DNA of 64,000 nucleotides from Pseudonocardia sp. 73-21 (GTDB lineage Bacteria > Actinomycetota > Actinomycetes > Mycobacteriales > Pseudonocardiaceae), in the NCBI RefSeq assembly GCF_001899645.1, contig NZ_MKVV01000038.1, forward strand, positions 2,085 through 66,084, in the 5' to 3' direction. Below, one piece after another: positions 25,821-33,997 of this stretch. A program made the position numbers and the translations under genes. The number at the start of each line of letters is the position of its first letter. The stretch's first letter is position 1. The notes below the pieces were generated by a model. That model searched no databases, was not told the DNA's origin, and saw only the letters and a program-made list of their open reading frames with translations.

Positions 25821-26285
25821 TCAGGCCGGTGGCGGGACGCCTTCGGGACCGCGCAGGTCGGCGATCTCCTTCTCGAAGTCCTCTATGGATGTGAACGAGC
25901 GGTAGACGCTGGCGAAGCGCAGATAGGCGACCTCGTCGAGATCCCGCAGCGGGCCGAGGATGGCGAGACCGACCTCGTGGCTGGGCACCTCGGCGGCACC
26001 CCGGGCCCGGACGGCCTCCTCGACGGCGTGGGCCAGCTGCTGCAGCGCGTCCTCGTCGACGGGCCGGCCCTGACACGCCCGACGCACGCCGCGCACGACC
26101 TTCTCGCGGCTGAACTGCTCGGTGACGCCGCTGCGCTTGACGACGGCGAGCACCGCCTCCTCCACCGTGGTGAAGCGACGGCCGCAGGCGACGCACGACC
26201 GGCGGCGGCGCGTGGCCTGACCGTCGTCGACCTCGCGGGAGTCGATCACGCGGCAGTCCGAGTGTCTGCAGAACGGGCAGCGCAT
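25821..26285 (-). CDS. nrdR: transcriptional repressor NrdR
   Basis: A 154-residue nucleotide-sensing repressor of ribonucleotide reductase genes. The N-terminal zinc ribbon (CPFC...CVACGRRF), the ATP-cone ([20 protein letters not shown]) and a C-terminal FEKEIADLR tail are all present. It is the first gene of nrdR-nrdJ and probably controls both through the box at 26344-26376. ATG at 26285. Confidence 0.96.
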   Translation of the reverse strand: MRCPFCRHSDCRVIDSREVDDGQATRRRRSCVACGRRFTTVEEAVLAVVKRSGVTEQFSREKVVRGVRRACQGRPVDEDALQQLAHAVEEAVRARGAAEVPSHEVGLAILGPLRDLDEVAYLRFASVYRSFTSIEDFEKEIADLRGPEGVPPPA

Positions 26286-26343
26286 CGGATTCCCCCTCTC
26301 CCAACCCGGCCGAGTCTACGCGGCAGAACCCCACCCGTGGACG

Positions 26344-26376
26344 AACAACAGGAGTGTAACCACAACATGTAGGGGT
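26344..26376 (-). promoter_or_regulatory. candidate NrdR boxes upstream of nrdR
   Basis: CCACAACATGTAGGGG (26360-26375) resembles the NrdR-box consensus ACACNATATNTNGTGT-type palindrome, and AACAACAGGAGTGT just beside it (26344-26357) could be a second weaker copy. The position, 60-90 bases before nrdR, fits autoregulation of nrdR-nrdJ. This is a visual match only. Confidence 0.5.
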
Positions 26377-26441
26377 AGGGGAAGCCGGAGGGCCCAACGG
26401 AGCGGGAGTATCGTCCCATCGGGGGCAGCACCCCCGGAGAG

Positions 26442-26993
26442 TCAGCGAACGAGCACGCCCTGCTCCTGCGCCGGACCCGTCCACACTGGTGTGAGTGACC
26501 CGACGGTGACGGTCTGCTCGTGTCCGGCCGGAGCGTGCCGCGCCGCCGACGCCGCGTCGGCGAGCAGACCCAGCCCGACCACGACGGCCGCGGTGACCAG
26601 CAGTGCCACCAGCCCCGCGACGGCCCGCCGCACCCGGAACTTCCACGCGAGCGGCTCCGAGGCCCGCTGCGGGGCCCGCACCAGGACCCGCTCGTGTGCA
26701 CCGGAGCGCTGCTCCGGCCAGGCGCGTTCGGCAGGACGGGAGACGGTGCGGCAGCCGGGGGCCTGCCGACCCGCCGTGGCGGCGGGGCGCACCGGCCGCG
26801 GACCGGACGCCCGCCGCCGCGCCGGCCGGTGGCCGGGCCGCGCCGACACGCCGTCGTCCACGCCGGGCGCGTCCGGGACGGGCTCGCCGTGGGCGGGCAC
26901 GAGGGCCGGCACGAGCGAGAGGGTGGCGCCGGACCCGGTCCGGCCGTGCGTGGTCTCGGGGCCGAACATCTCGGCGTCGGTGTGGTCTCGCAT
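26442..26993 (-). CDS. membrane protein divergent from lexA (LysM-gene position)
   Basis: A 183-residue protein with a long Arg/Pro/Ala-rich N-terminal region and one clear membrane segment, AVAGLVALLVTAAVVVGLGL (near residues 128-147), followed by a short tail HEQTVTVGSLTPVWTGPAQ. The position (divergent from lexA, next to nrdR) matches the LysM-domain cell-division inhibitor of mycobacteria (Rv2719c), but no LysM repeat remains after QTVTV, so it is either a shortened homologue or an independent protein. LexA-type boxes in the gap suggest damage induction. Start at 26993 uncertain. Confidence 0.55.
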   Translation of the reverse strand: MRDHTDAEMFGPETTHGRTGSGATLSLVPALVPAHGEPVPDAPGVDDGVSARPGHRPARRRASGPRPVRPAATAGRQAPGCRTVSRPAERAWPEQRSGAHERVLVRAPQRASEPLAWKFRVRRAVAGLVALLVTAAVVVGLGLLADAASAARHAPAGHEQTVTVGSLTPVWTGPAQEQGVLVR

Positions 26994-27046
26994 CCCGCCG
27001 TCTCCGTTTCCGCAGGAGCCACCCTGCTGCTCAAACAGCCGTTCGA

Positions 27047-27062
27047 ACGAACGCCTGTGCGA
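27047..27062. promoter_or_regulatory. LexA (SOS) box A
   Basis: ACGAAC-GCCT-GTGCGA, one mismatch from the actinobacterial SOS palindrome CGAAC-N4-GTTCG. It lies 54 bases before the divergent membrane-protein start (26993) and so probably serves that gene. Its spacer GCCT is identical to that of the recA box. Confidence 0.6.
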
Positions 27063-27109
27063 TGTCTACCACCGGGCACCGACAGAATCGAGAATTGAGC
27101 GCGTGTCGT

Positions 27110-27125
27110 TCGAACATGTGTTTGG
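27110..27125. promoter_or_regulatory. LexA (SOS) box B
   Basis: TCGAAC-ATGT-GTTTGG, a close match to the SOS consensus TCGAAC-N4-GTTCGA, 113 bases before the lexA start. It supports autoregulation of lexA. Confidence 0.75.
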
Positions 27126-27237
27126 CGAGTGACGGATCTACGACTACGGTCGTGCATCGACGGCGGTGGTGACGGGCCGGAACACGTATCCGGGCCACCA
27201 CTGCGACACGCAGCATCGGCGAGGAGGAGCGAACACG

Positions 27238-27972
27238 ATGGCACGGGACGAGCCCGGCACCGAGGCCGCAGGGGCCGGCCCCACGGCCCGCACCACCATG
27301 GCCCAGGTCAGTACGTTCCCGGAGCCGCCGGTCCGGCCGGCGGTGCTGACGGCGCGCCAGCGCAAGGTCCTGGAGGTCATCCGCGACTGGGTGGAACGCT
27401 TCGGCTACCCGCCCAGCGTGCGCGAGATCGGCGACGCCGTGGGCCTGACGTCCACCTCCTCGGTGCACCACCAGCTGCGCACCCTGGAGAAGAAGGGCTA
27501 CCTGCGCCGCGACCCCAACCGCACGCGCGCGGTCGACGTGCGCCCGCCGGACGACGGCTCGTCGGCCGACGACACCGACGCGAACGACCTGCACCCAGCT
27601 CCGGCGTTCGTCCCGCTGCTGGGCAGCATCGCCGCCGGTGGGCCGATCCTGGCCGAGCAGGCGGTGGAGAGCGTCTTCCCGCTGCCGCGCGAGATCGTCG
27701 GCGAGGGCACGCTGTTCCTGCTCAACGTGCGCGGCGACTCGATGGTCGGGTCGGCCATCACCGACGGCGACTGGGTGGTCGTGCGCCAGCAGCCCGTGGC
27801 GGAGAACGGCGAGATCGTGGCCGCGATGATCGACGGCGAGGCCACCGTCAAGACGTTCAAGCGCAAGGACGGCCACAACTGGCTGATGCCGTCCAACCCG
27901 GCGTACGAGCCGATCCCGGGTGACGACGCCACCATCCTGGGCCGGGTCGTGGCGGTGCTCCGCCGCCTGTAG
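27238..27972 (+). CDS. lexA: SOS repressor LexA
   Basis: A 244-residue repressor of the DNA-damage response that self-cleaves when RecA filaments form. N-terminal winged [36 protein letters not shown]. Autocleavage site [10 protein letters not shown] (near residue 132), catalytic Ser in GDSMVG (near 168), Lys in [10 protein letters not shown] (near 205). ATG at 27238 follows GAGGAGGAG; longer readings lack a site. A roughly 25-residue disordered N-terminal tail precedes the HTH. Box B is in front. Confidence 0.96.
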   Translation: MARDEPGTEAAGAGPTARTTMAQVSTFPEPPVRPAVLTARQRKVLEVIRDWVERFGYPPSVREIGDAVGLTSTSSVHHQLRTLEKKGYLRRDPNRTRAVDVRPPDDGSSADDTDANDLHPAPAFVPLLGSIAAGGPILAEQAVESVFPLPREIVGEGTLFLLNVRGDSMVGSAITDGDWVVVRQQPVAENGEIVAAMIDGEATVKTFKRKDGHNWLMPSNPAYEPIPGDDATILGRVVAVLRRL

Positions 27973-27975
27973 GGA

Positions 27976-28797
27976 TCAGCCCGGCACGATCACCACGGGA
28001 TAGCGGGCGGTGCGCACCAGCACCCCCGCCACCCCGCCGAGCACGAGCCGGCGCATGAGCCGGTAGCCGCGCGAGCCCACCACCAGCACGTCGGTGCGCT
28101 CGGGCAGGTCGGCGAGCACGTGCGCCACCGGCCCCCGGACGACGTCGACGATCGCGTCGATCTCCACCGGCGCCGAGGCGATGCCCTTGTGGGCGGTGGC
28201 CGTCGCGTCGGCGACGTCGTCCTCGGTCTCCGCGACGGTGACGAACCGCAGCGCGGCCCCGGTTCGGCTGGCGAGGTGCACGGCCATGGCGACGGCCCGG
28301 TCGGCCTCGGGGCTGCCGTCGTAGGCCACGGACACGACCGTGATCCCGCGGGTGGCGATGTGCCGGTAGCCGCGCGGGGCGATCGCCACCGCGCACCTCG
28401 CGGTGGGCAGCAGGCGCTGCACGGTGCGGCCGGGAGCGAGCCGGCCCAGCATCCCGTGCCCGGTGGACCCGACGACGAGCACGGCGGCGCCCACCTCGTC
28501 GGCGTACTCCGCGAGCACGATCGAGGCGAGGCCCGGCCCGAGTGCCGCGAACTTCGGCTCGACCGGCCCCCAGCCCTCGCCGACGAACTCGCGGGCGCGC
28601 GCGAAGCGTTCACCCGCCACCGCCTGTACCTTCTGCCGCCACCGCGGATCCCGGGCCACGGCGGAGAAGCCGCGGCCGTCCTCGGGGTAGACGGTGGCGA
28701 CCACCGGGTCGAGCCCGGTGAGCCGCGCCAGCTGCGCGCCCAGGACCAGCGCGTCGTGCCCGCCGGGCGTGTCCTCGTAGCCCGTCACGATCGGCAC
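27976..28797 (-). CDS. tandem universal stress protein (UspA)
   Basis: A 273-residue protein of two Usp domains. The first has the ATP-binding pattern VVGSTGHGMLGRLAPG (G-x2-G-x9-G); the second has VVGSRGYRLMRRLVLGG, a similar but slightly different loop. Tandem Usps are typical of actinobacteria, where they bind ATP and accumulate in stationary phase or hypoxia. ATG at 28797. It is convergent with lexA, with only 3 bases between stops. The 89 bases before it show no feature. Confidence 0.85.
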   Translation of the reverse strand: MPIVTGYEDTPGGHDALVLGAQLARLTGLDPVVATVYPEDGRGFSAVARDPRWRQKVQAVAGERFARAREFVGEGWGPVEPKFAALGPGLASIVLAEYADEVGAAVLVVGSTGHGMLGRLAPGRTVQRLLPTARCAVAIAPRGYRHIATRGITVVSVAYDGSPEADRAVAMAVHLASRTGAALRFVTVAETEDDVADATATAHKGIASAPVEIDAIVDVVRGPVAHVLADLPERTDVLVVGSRGYRLMRRLVLGGVAGVLVRTARYPVVIVPG

Positions 28798-28886
28798 CCG
28801 ATCACGCTAGCTGCCGGGTGCGGTGCACACACCGGTATGCGTGGATCGGTAACCCAGCCGTCACGGACGGGTCGTCGATACAGGTG

Positions 28887-29864
28887 TCACCGACGGCGGC
28901 GGGCCCCGTGCACGGCCATCGCGACGGCTCCGAGCACCAGCACCCCGACCAGGGCCGCGACGCCGATCAGCGAGGCGTTCACCGCGGGCTCCGGCGGCGC
29001 CTCCGCCTCCGTCGACGGCGCGACGGCAGTGCCGTCCCGGGCGACGGCGGCGGCACCGGCCACCTCCCGGATCTGTCCGGCCACCCCGCCGCGCGACTCC
29101 GATCCCGACACCAGGGTGCCGTCGGCGTCGAACGCGACGGCCTCGCCCTGCGGCTCCCCGCCCAGCGGGACCTGGACGGGCGCCCCGGCCAGGGCCTCGA
29201 CGACGTCGCCGCCGACGGGTACCGGGTAGAGCCAGGCGTCGGTGTAGCTGCGCAGCGCCACCACCCGACCGTCACCGCTCACGGCCGCCCCGGTGACCAG
29301 CACGTCCCCGAACGAGCCGACGGGGCCGCCGACGGTGGTCGAGTCCGGCAGCCGCACCTCGCCGACCTTCTCCAGCGCCGTGGCGTCGAGCGCGGCCCGG
29401 TAGATCCCGGACAGCCCGGTGACCTCCTTGGTGACCACCACGACGCGCCCCTGCGCGTCGGCCAGCAGGGCCTCGGCGTCGTGCGGGCCGTCGGGGTAGG
29501 TGAGCCGGTGCAGGACGGGTTCACCGCGGGCGGGCAGGACGATCACCGCGACCGTGCGGCGGGCGCGGTCGTTGTCGCCGATGTCGCCCACCCACAACGC
29601 CCCGTCGGGCCCCAGTGCGAGGTCCTCGGGATCGTAGGGGTCGATCGCCGCGGTGCGCCGTTCGACGACCGCGCAGGTGGCCGGGTCGAGCCGGTCGACC
29701 TCCACGCGACGGCCGCCGTCGGCCATGGCCCACAGCTCACCGTCGCGCACGACCAGCCCGGACAGCTCGGCGAGCCGCGGATCGGTGACGGTGCACCGGA
29801 CCTGGGGGGCCGGCGCGACCGCTCCCGAGAGGGCGAGTGCACCGGCGAGGAGGAGACGGATCAG
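28887..29864 (-). CDS. membrane-anchored beta-propeller-like protein, possible CTG start
   Basis: About 325 residues, with a signal-like N-terminus LIRLLLAGALALSGAVAPAP (just after 29864), propeller-type repeats (PEDLALGPDGALWVGDIGDN; GEAVAFDADGTLVSGSES) and a C-terminal membrane anchor ASLIGVAALVGVLVLGAVAM followed by RRRR. The signal peptide is only encoded if translation starts upstream of 29750. No ATG, GTG or TTG lies in frame there, but a CTG at 29862-29864 overlaps the hflX stop (CTGA), so a non-standard coupled start is proposed. The conventional start at 29750 would remove the export signal. Function unknown. Confidence 0.6.
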   Translation of the reverse strand: MIRLLLAGALALSGAVAPAPQVRCTVTDPRLAELSGLVVRDGELWAMADGGRRVEVDRLDPATCAVVERRTAAIDPYDPEDLALGPDGALWVGDIGDNDRARRTVAVIVLPARGEPVLHRLTYPDGPHDAEALLADAQGRVVVVTKEVTGLSGIYRAALDATALEKVGEVRLPDSTTVGGPVGSFGDVLVTGAAVSGDGRVVALRSYTDAWLYPVPVGGDVVEALAGAPVQVPLGGEPQGEAVAFDADGTLVSGSESRGGVAGQIREVAGAAAVARDGTAVAPSTEAEAPPEPAVNASLIGVAALVGVLVLGAVAMAVHGARRRR

Positions 29865-31321
29865 CGACCGGACCCGTTCGGGGGGGCGCAGTTCGGGACG
29901 GCGAAGGGAAGCACGGCCGTGGCGAGCTCGCCGCCGACGCGCGCGTGCAGCAGTGTGCCGTCGGGGGTGTGCTCCTCGGACAGCACGTCACCCTCGGCGT
30001 GCACGCGGGCCACGAGCGACCCCTCGACGTAGGGCAGCAGCAGCTCGATGTCGACCTCGGGCCGCGGCAGCAGCTCGGCGATGCGCGCCCGCAGCCGCGT
30101 GATGCCGTCGCCGCGGTGGGCCGAGACGAAGATCGCGTCGGGCAGCAGGTGGCGCAGCCGGGCGAGCTGCAGATCGCCCGCCACGTCGGTCTTGTTGACC
30201 ACCAGCAGCTCCTGCGGCATCTTCCCGTGCCGCTCCTCGCCGATCTCGACGAGCACCTGCCGGACGGCCTTGATCTGGTCCTCCGGCAGGGGGTCCGAGG
30301 CGTCGACGACGTGCACGAGCAGGTCGGCCTCCGCCGTCTCCTCCAGCGTGGAGCGGAACGCCTCCACGAGCTGGTGGGGCAGGTGCCGGACGAACCCGAC
30401 GGTGTCGGTGAGCGTGAACGTGCGGCCGTCGGTGGTGGACGTGCGACGCGTGGTGGGGTCGAGGGTGGCGAACAGCGCGTTCTCGACGAGCACACCGGCG
30501 CCGGTCAGGGCGTTGAGCAGGCTCGACTTGCCCGCGTTCGTGTAGCCGACGATGGCCACCGACGGGATCTCGTTGCGCCGCCGCGACCCGCGCTGGGTGT
30601 TGCGGACCTGGCTCATCGCGGCGATCTCGCGGCGCAGCTTGGACATGCGGGTGCGGATGCGGCGACGGTCGAGCTCGATCTTCGTCTCACCGGGGCCACG
30701 ACCACCGATGCCGACGCCGCCCGCGGCGCGTCCACCGACCTGGCGCGAGAGCGCCTCACCCCAGCCGCGCAGGCGCGGGAGCAGGTAGGACAGCTGCGCG
30801 AGCTCCACCTGTGCCTTGCCGTCCCGGCTGCGGGCGTGCTGGGCGAAGATGTCGAGGATCAGCGCGGTGCGGTCGATGACCTTCACCTTGAGCTTCTCCT
30901 CCAGCTGCCGCAGCTGGCCGGGTGAGAGCTCGCCGTCGCAGATCACGGTGTCGGCGCCGCCCGCCTGCACGGCGGCGCGCAGCTCGTCGACCTTGCCGGA
31001 GCCGATGTACGTGGCGGGGTCGGCCTTGGGGCGGCGCTGCATCAGGGCGTCGAGCACCTCGGAGCCCGCGGTCTCCGCGAGGCGGGAGAGCTCGACCATG
31101 GACGCGCGCGCCTGCTCGGCCGTGCCCTCGGTCCACACCCCGACGAGCACGACGCGCTCGAGGCGCAGCCGGCGGTACTCGACCTCGGTGACGTCGGTGA
31201 GCTCGGTGGAGAGTCCGACCACGCGGCGGAGCGACGAGCGCTCCTCGAGGTCGAGGTCTCCGGTGGTGGGGACGTACTGCGTCGAGGCAGTCTGGGCGGG
31301 TTCAGTCATCGTGTCAGTCAT
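29861..31321 (-). CDS. hflX: ribosome-splitting GTPase HflX
   Basis: A 486-residue GTPase that rescues stalled ribosomes, notably under heat or antibiotic stress. Seen: the N-terminal HflX domain ([16 protein letters not shown]), a coiled linker (ETKIELDRRRIRTRMSKLRRE) and the G domain with GYTNAGKSS (G1), TDTVGFVRHLPHQL (G3), VVNKTD (G4) and SAHRG (G5). ATG at 31321 (MTDTMTEPAQ), with a second ATG at 31309. It is downstream of dapF, and its stop overlaps the following propeller gene. Confidence 0.96.
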   Translation of the reverse strand: MTDTMTEPAQTASTQYVPTTGDLDLEERSSLRRVVGLSTELTDVTEVEYRRLRLERVVLVGVWTEGTAEQARASMVELSRLAETAGSEVLDALMQRRPKADPATYIGSGKVDELRAAVQAGGADTVICDGELSPGQLRQLEEKLKVKVIDRTALILDIFAQHARSRDGKAQVELAQLSYLLPRLRGWGEALSRQVGGRAAGGVGIGGRGPGETKIELDRRRIRTRMSKLRREIAAMSQVRNTQRGSRRRNEIPSVAIVGYTNAGKSSLLNALTGAGVLVENALFATLDPTTRRTSTTDGRTFTLTDTVGFVRHLPHQLVEAFRSTLEETAEADLLVHVVDASDPLPEDQIKAVRQVLVEIGEERHGKMPQELLVVNKTDVAGDLQLARLRHLLPDAIFVSAHRGDGITRLRARIAELLPRPEVDIELLLPYVEGSLVARVHAEGDVLSEEHTPDGTLLHARVGGELATAVLPFAVPNCAPPNGSGR

Positions 31322-31356
31322 GCTCCCATGCCAACGCGAGCGCTGTCTGGTTTGTT

Positions 31357-32181
31357 TCAGACGATCCCGTCGAACCAGTCGCGGTCGATCTCGCCGTGGG
31401 CGACGAGGACCGCGGGGCCGTGCAGGGTGGTGGTGGTCTCGTCGACCGTGACGCCGAGGCGCCCGCCCGGGGTGTGCACGGCGATGGTGCCCGTCTCGCG
31501 TCCGGCGTGCCGCAGGGCCGCCACCACGGCGGCGACCGTGCCCGTGCCGCAGGACCGGGTCTCCCCCACGCCGCGCTCGTGCACCCGCATCTCGATCTCC
31601 TCGCCCACGATCGGCGACACGAACTCGACGTTGACCCCGTGCGGGAACAGCGCCGGGTCGTGGCCGGGCGGGCGGGTGAGGTCGAGCGCGCCGATGGCCA
31701 CGTCGGTGACGCACGCCAGGTGCGGGTTGCCGACGTCGACGGCGACGCCGGGGAACGCGTGGCCGTCGAGGCTCGCGGTGGCGGCCTCCCCGATGCGGGC
31801 GCGTCCCATGTCGACGGAGACGTGGTCGAGGCCGACCTCGACACCCCGGATGCCGCCGCGGGTGCCGAGCCGGAACCCGCCCTTCGGCAGCCAGCCGCGG
31901 TGCTCCAGGTAACGGGCGTAGACGCGCACGCCGTTGCCGCACATCTCCGCGACGCTGCCGTCGGCGTTGCGGTAGTCCATGAACCACTCGACGTCCGGGT
32001 CGGGCACGGGGCCCTCCTCCAGCGCCTCCCAGCGGACCACGCGCAGGACGCCGTCCGCGCCGAGGCCCCTGTGCCGGTCGCACAGGGCGGCGACGCGGCT
32101 GGGGGTGAGGTCGAGTCCGCCGTCGGGGTCGGGGAGCACGACGAAGTCGTTCTCGGTGCCATGCCCCTTGCTGAACTGCAC
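31357..32181 (-). CDS. dapF: diaminopimelate epimerase
   Basis: A 274-residue PLP-independent racemase that interconverts LL- and meso-diaminopimelate for lysine and peptidoglycan. Both catalytic cysteines are seen: AEMCGNGVRVY (near residue 80) and RSCGTGTVAAV (near 220). The start GTG at 32181 (MQFSKGHGTENDFVVL) lies one base after the miaA stop, so the genes are probably coupled. Complete. Confidence 0.96.
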   Translation of the reverse strand: MQFSKGHGTENDFVVLPDPDGGLDLTPSRVAALCDRHRGLGADGVLRVVRWEALEEGPVPDPDVEWFMDYRNADGSVAEMCGNGVRVYARYLEHRGWLPKGGFRLGTRGGIRGVEVGLDHVSVDMGRARIGEAATASLDGHAFPGVAVDVGNPHLACVTDVAIGALDLTRPPGHDPALFPHGVNVEFVSPIVGEEIEMRVHERGVGETRSCGTGTVAAVVAALRHAGRETGTIAVHTPGGRLGVTVDETTTTLHGPAVLVAHGEIDRDWFDGIV

Positions 32182-32182
32182 G

Positions 32183-33100
32183 TCAGGAGCGTACCCGCGC
32201 GGTGATCACGGCCCGCGCCCGGTCGATCACGTCGGGCTCACCCGCGTCGAGCCAGTGGATCCGCTTGTCGCGGCGGAACCAGGAGCGCTGCCGGCGCACG
32301 AACCGCCGGGTGGCGACGACGGTCTCGGCGGCGGCGTTCGCGAGCTCTCCCGGACCGTCCAGTGCGGCGAGCACCTGCTGGTAGCCCAGCGCCCGCGACG
32401 CCGTGAGCCCGTCGCGCAGGCCGGGCAGCCCGCGCGTCTCGTCGACGAGGCCGGCGGCGAACATCCGCGCGACCCGGCGGGCGATCCGGACGTCGAGGTC
32501 CCCCGTCGGACGGTCGACGCCCAGGAGCACGGCGTCGTAGCGGGGGGCCGCGTGCTCGGGCAGCCGGGCGGGGAACGGGCGCCCGGTCAGCGCGATCACC
32601 TCCAGCGCGCGGACGATCCGGCGGCCGTTGCTCGGCAGGATCGCGGCGGCCGCAGCCGGGTCGACCGCCGCGAGCCGTCCGTGCAGCGCGGCCGACCCCT
32701 GCGAGGCGAGCTCGGCCTCCAGCTCCGCGCGCAGGTCGGGGTCGGTGCCGGGGAACTCCAGCTCGTCGACCACGGCCTGTACGTAGAGCCCCGATCCCCC
32801 GACGAGCACGGGTGTGCGACCGGCCGCCCGGATCCGTTCGATCGCGGCGCGGGCGTCGCGCTGGTAGGCCGCGACCGACGCGGTCTCGGTGACGTCGAGG
32901 ACGTCCAGCAGGTGGTGGGGCACGCCGCGGCGCTCGGCCACCGTGAGCTTGGCCGTGCCCACGTCGAGGCCGCGGTAGAGCTGCAGGGCGTCGGCGTTGA
33001 CGATCTCGCCGTCGAGCAGTTCGGCCACCGCCAGGCCCAGGTCCGACTTGCCGGTGGCGGTCGGTCCGGCGACGACGATCAGCGGTTTCAGGGCGTCCAC
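32183..33100 (-). CDS. miaA: tRNA dimethylallyltransferase
   Basis: A 305-residue enzyme that adds a dimethylallyl group to A37 of tRNAs reading U-starting codons, the step before MiaB. P-loop [15 protein letters not shown], the [15 protein letters not shown] segment and the C-terminal [14 protein letters not shown] are all present. GTG at 33100 gives [19 protein letters not shown]; longer upstream readings are shadow sequence. It overlaps the upstream dioxygenase-like gene by 13 bases and precedes dapF. Confidence 0.95.
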   Translation of the reverse strand: MDALKPLIVVAGPTATGKSDLGLAVAELLDGEIVNADALQLYRGLDVGTAKLTVAERRGVPHHLLDVLDVTETASVAAYQRDARAAIERIRAAGRTPVLVGGSGLYVQAVVDELEFPGTDPDLRAELEAELASQGSAALHGRLAAVDPAAAAAILPSNGRRIVRALEVIALTGRPFPARLPEHAAPRYDAVLLGVDRPTGDLDVRIARRVARMFAAGLVDETRGLPGLRDGLTASRALGYQQVLAALDGPGELANAAAETVVATRRFVRRQRSWFRRDKRIHWLDAGEPDVIDRARAVITARVRS

Positions 33101-33783
33101 ACCGCCACGTGGTAGGCCACCCCGAACGGGACGGACGAGTGCAGCAGCTCGCCCCTCCACGACCGGCCCGCCGTGGCCCCGGCCAGCACCTGCCAGGGGG
33201 CGCGGCCGGAGGCGAACAGGGCCGTCGCCAGGTCGGGGTCGAGTGCGGCCAGCGCCGCGGGATCGGCGTCGCGCAGCGCGGCGGCCACCGACGCGTCGAA
33301 CGGGCCGGCGCGCTCGTCGAGGTAGCCGGGGGCCTTCTCCGTGTGCGTGGCCGCGCCGTCGCCGACGACGAGCAGGCCCACGTCCTCCGCTGACAGCACC
33401 CGGCCGAGGGCGGCGCACTCGTCCGGTGACGCGTCCGGGGCGATCAGCTCACCCCGAATGCTGACGTCCGCACCGGTCTGGCCCGCGAGCCACCCCGCGA
33501 CCAGCAGCGGCAGCGGGAAGCGGCGGTCGACCGGCGCTTCCGAGCCCGCGGTGTCCAGGCCGACCACGACGTCCGCGCCGAACCCGACGAAGCTGCCCCG
33601 GGCGTCGGGGGTGACGGTGCGGCGACCGCCGTCGTCGGCTCCCACGCAGACCCACCTCGACGCGGCGCCGGCGAGCCGGGTGGCGGCCGCCACGCACGCC
33701 GCGCGCAGCTCCGCCGTCTCCGCGGCGGCCCCCGTGGCCAGCTCGGGGAGCAGCAACGGCGGCTCAGGAACGACGGCGATCAT
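33088..33783 (-). CDS. class III extradiol dioxygenase-like protein
   Basis: A 231-residue protein starting [20 protein letters not shown], resembling the LigB fold of extradiol dioxygenases. It is found upstream of miaA in actinobacteria (Rv2728c position, from memory). [20 protein letters not shown] is the most conserved stretch. I cannot confirm all iron-ligand histidines, so catalytic activity is uncertain. It overlaps miaA by 13 bases, implying coupled translation. GTG at 33792 is an alternative start. Confidence 0.75.
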   Translation of the reverse strand: MIAVVPEPPLLLPELATGAAAETAELRAACVAAATRLAGAASRWVCVGADDGGRRTVTPDARGSFVGFGADVVVGLDTAGSEAPVDRRFPLPLLVAGWLAGQTGADVSIRGELIAPDASPDECAALGRVLSAEDVGLLVVGDGAATHTEKAPGYLDERAGPFDASVAAALRDADPAALAALDPDLATALFASGRAPWQVLAGATAGRSWRGELLHSSVPFGVAYHVAVWTP

Positions 33784-33997
33784 CGACAGCACGTGCAGCA
33801 GGCTAGTGCGGCTCGCCGACGGGGAGCCGCCGCTGGCTGGGCAGCGCCCGTCCGAGGCGTTCCGATCCCGGCCGTGAACTGCTTGAATCGGCTCCACGGC
33901 CCCGGTCCCGACGATCGGCACGGCCGAGTGCGCACGGCTCCGCCTCCGGGCGGGGCGCCCGTCGTTCGCGGCGGGCCGGAAAGCAAGGAGGACGACG

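Noticed and set aside
22977-26372. Long antisense open frame over nrdJ and nrdR
   Set aside because: Shadow of two well-supported genes; Val/Ala/Arg/Gly-rich without motifs.
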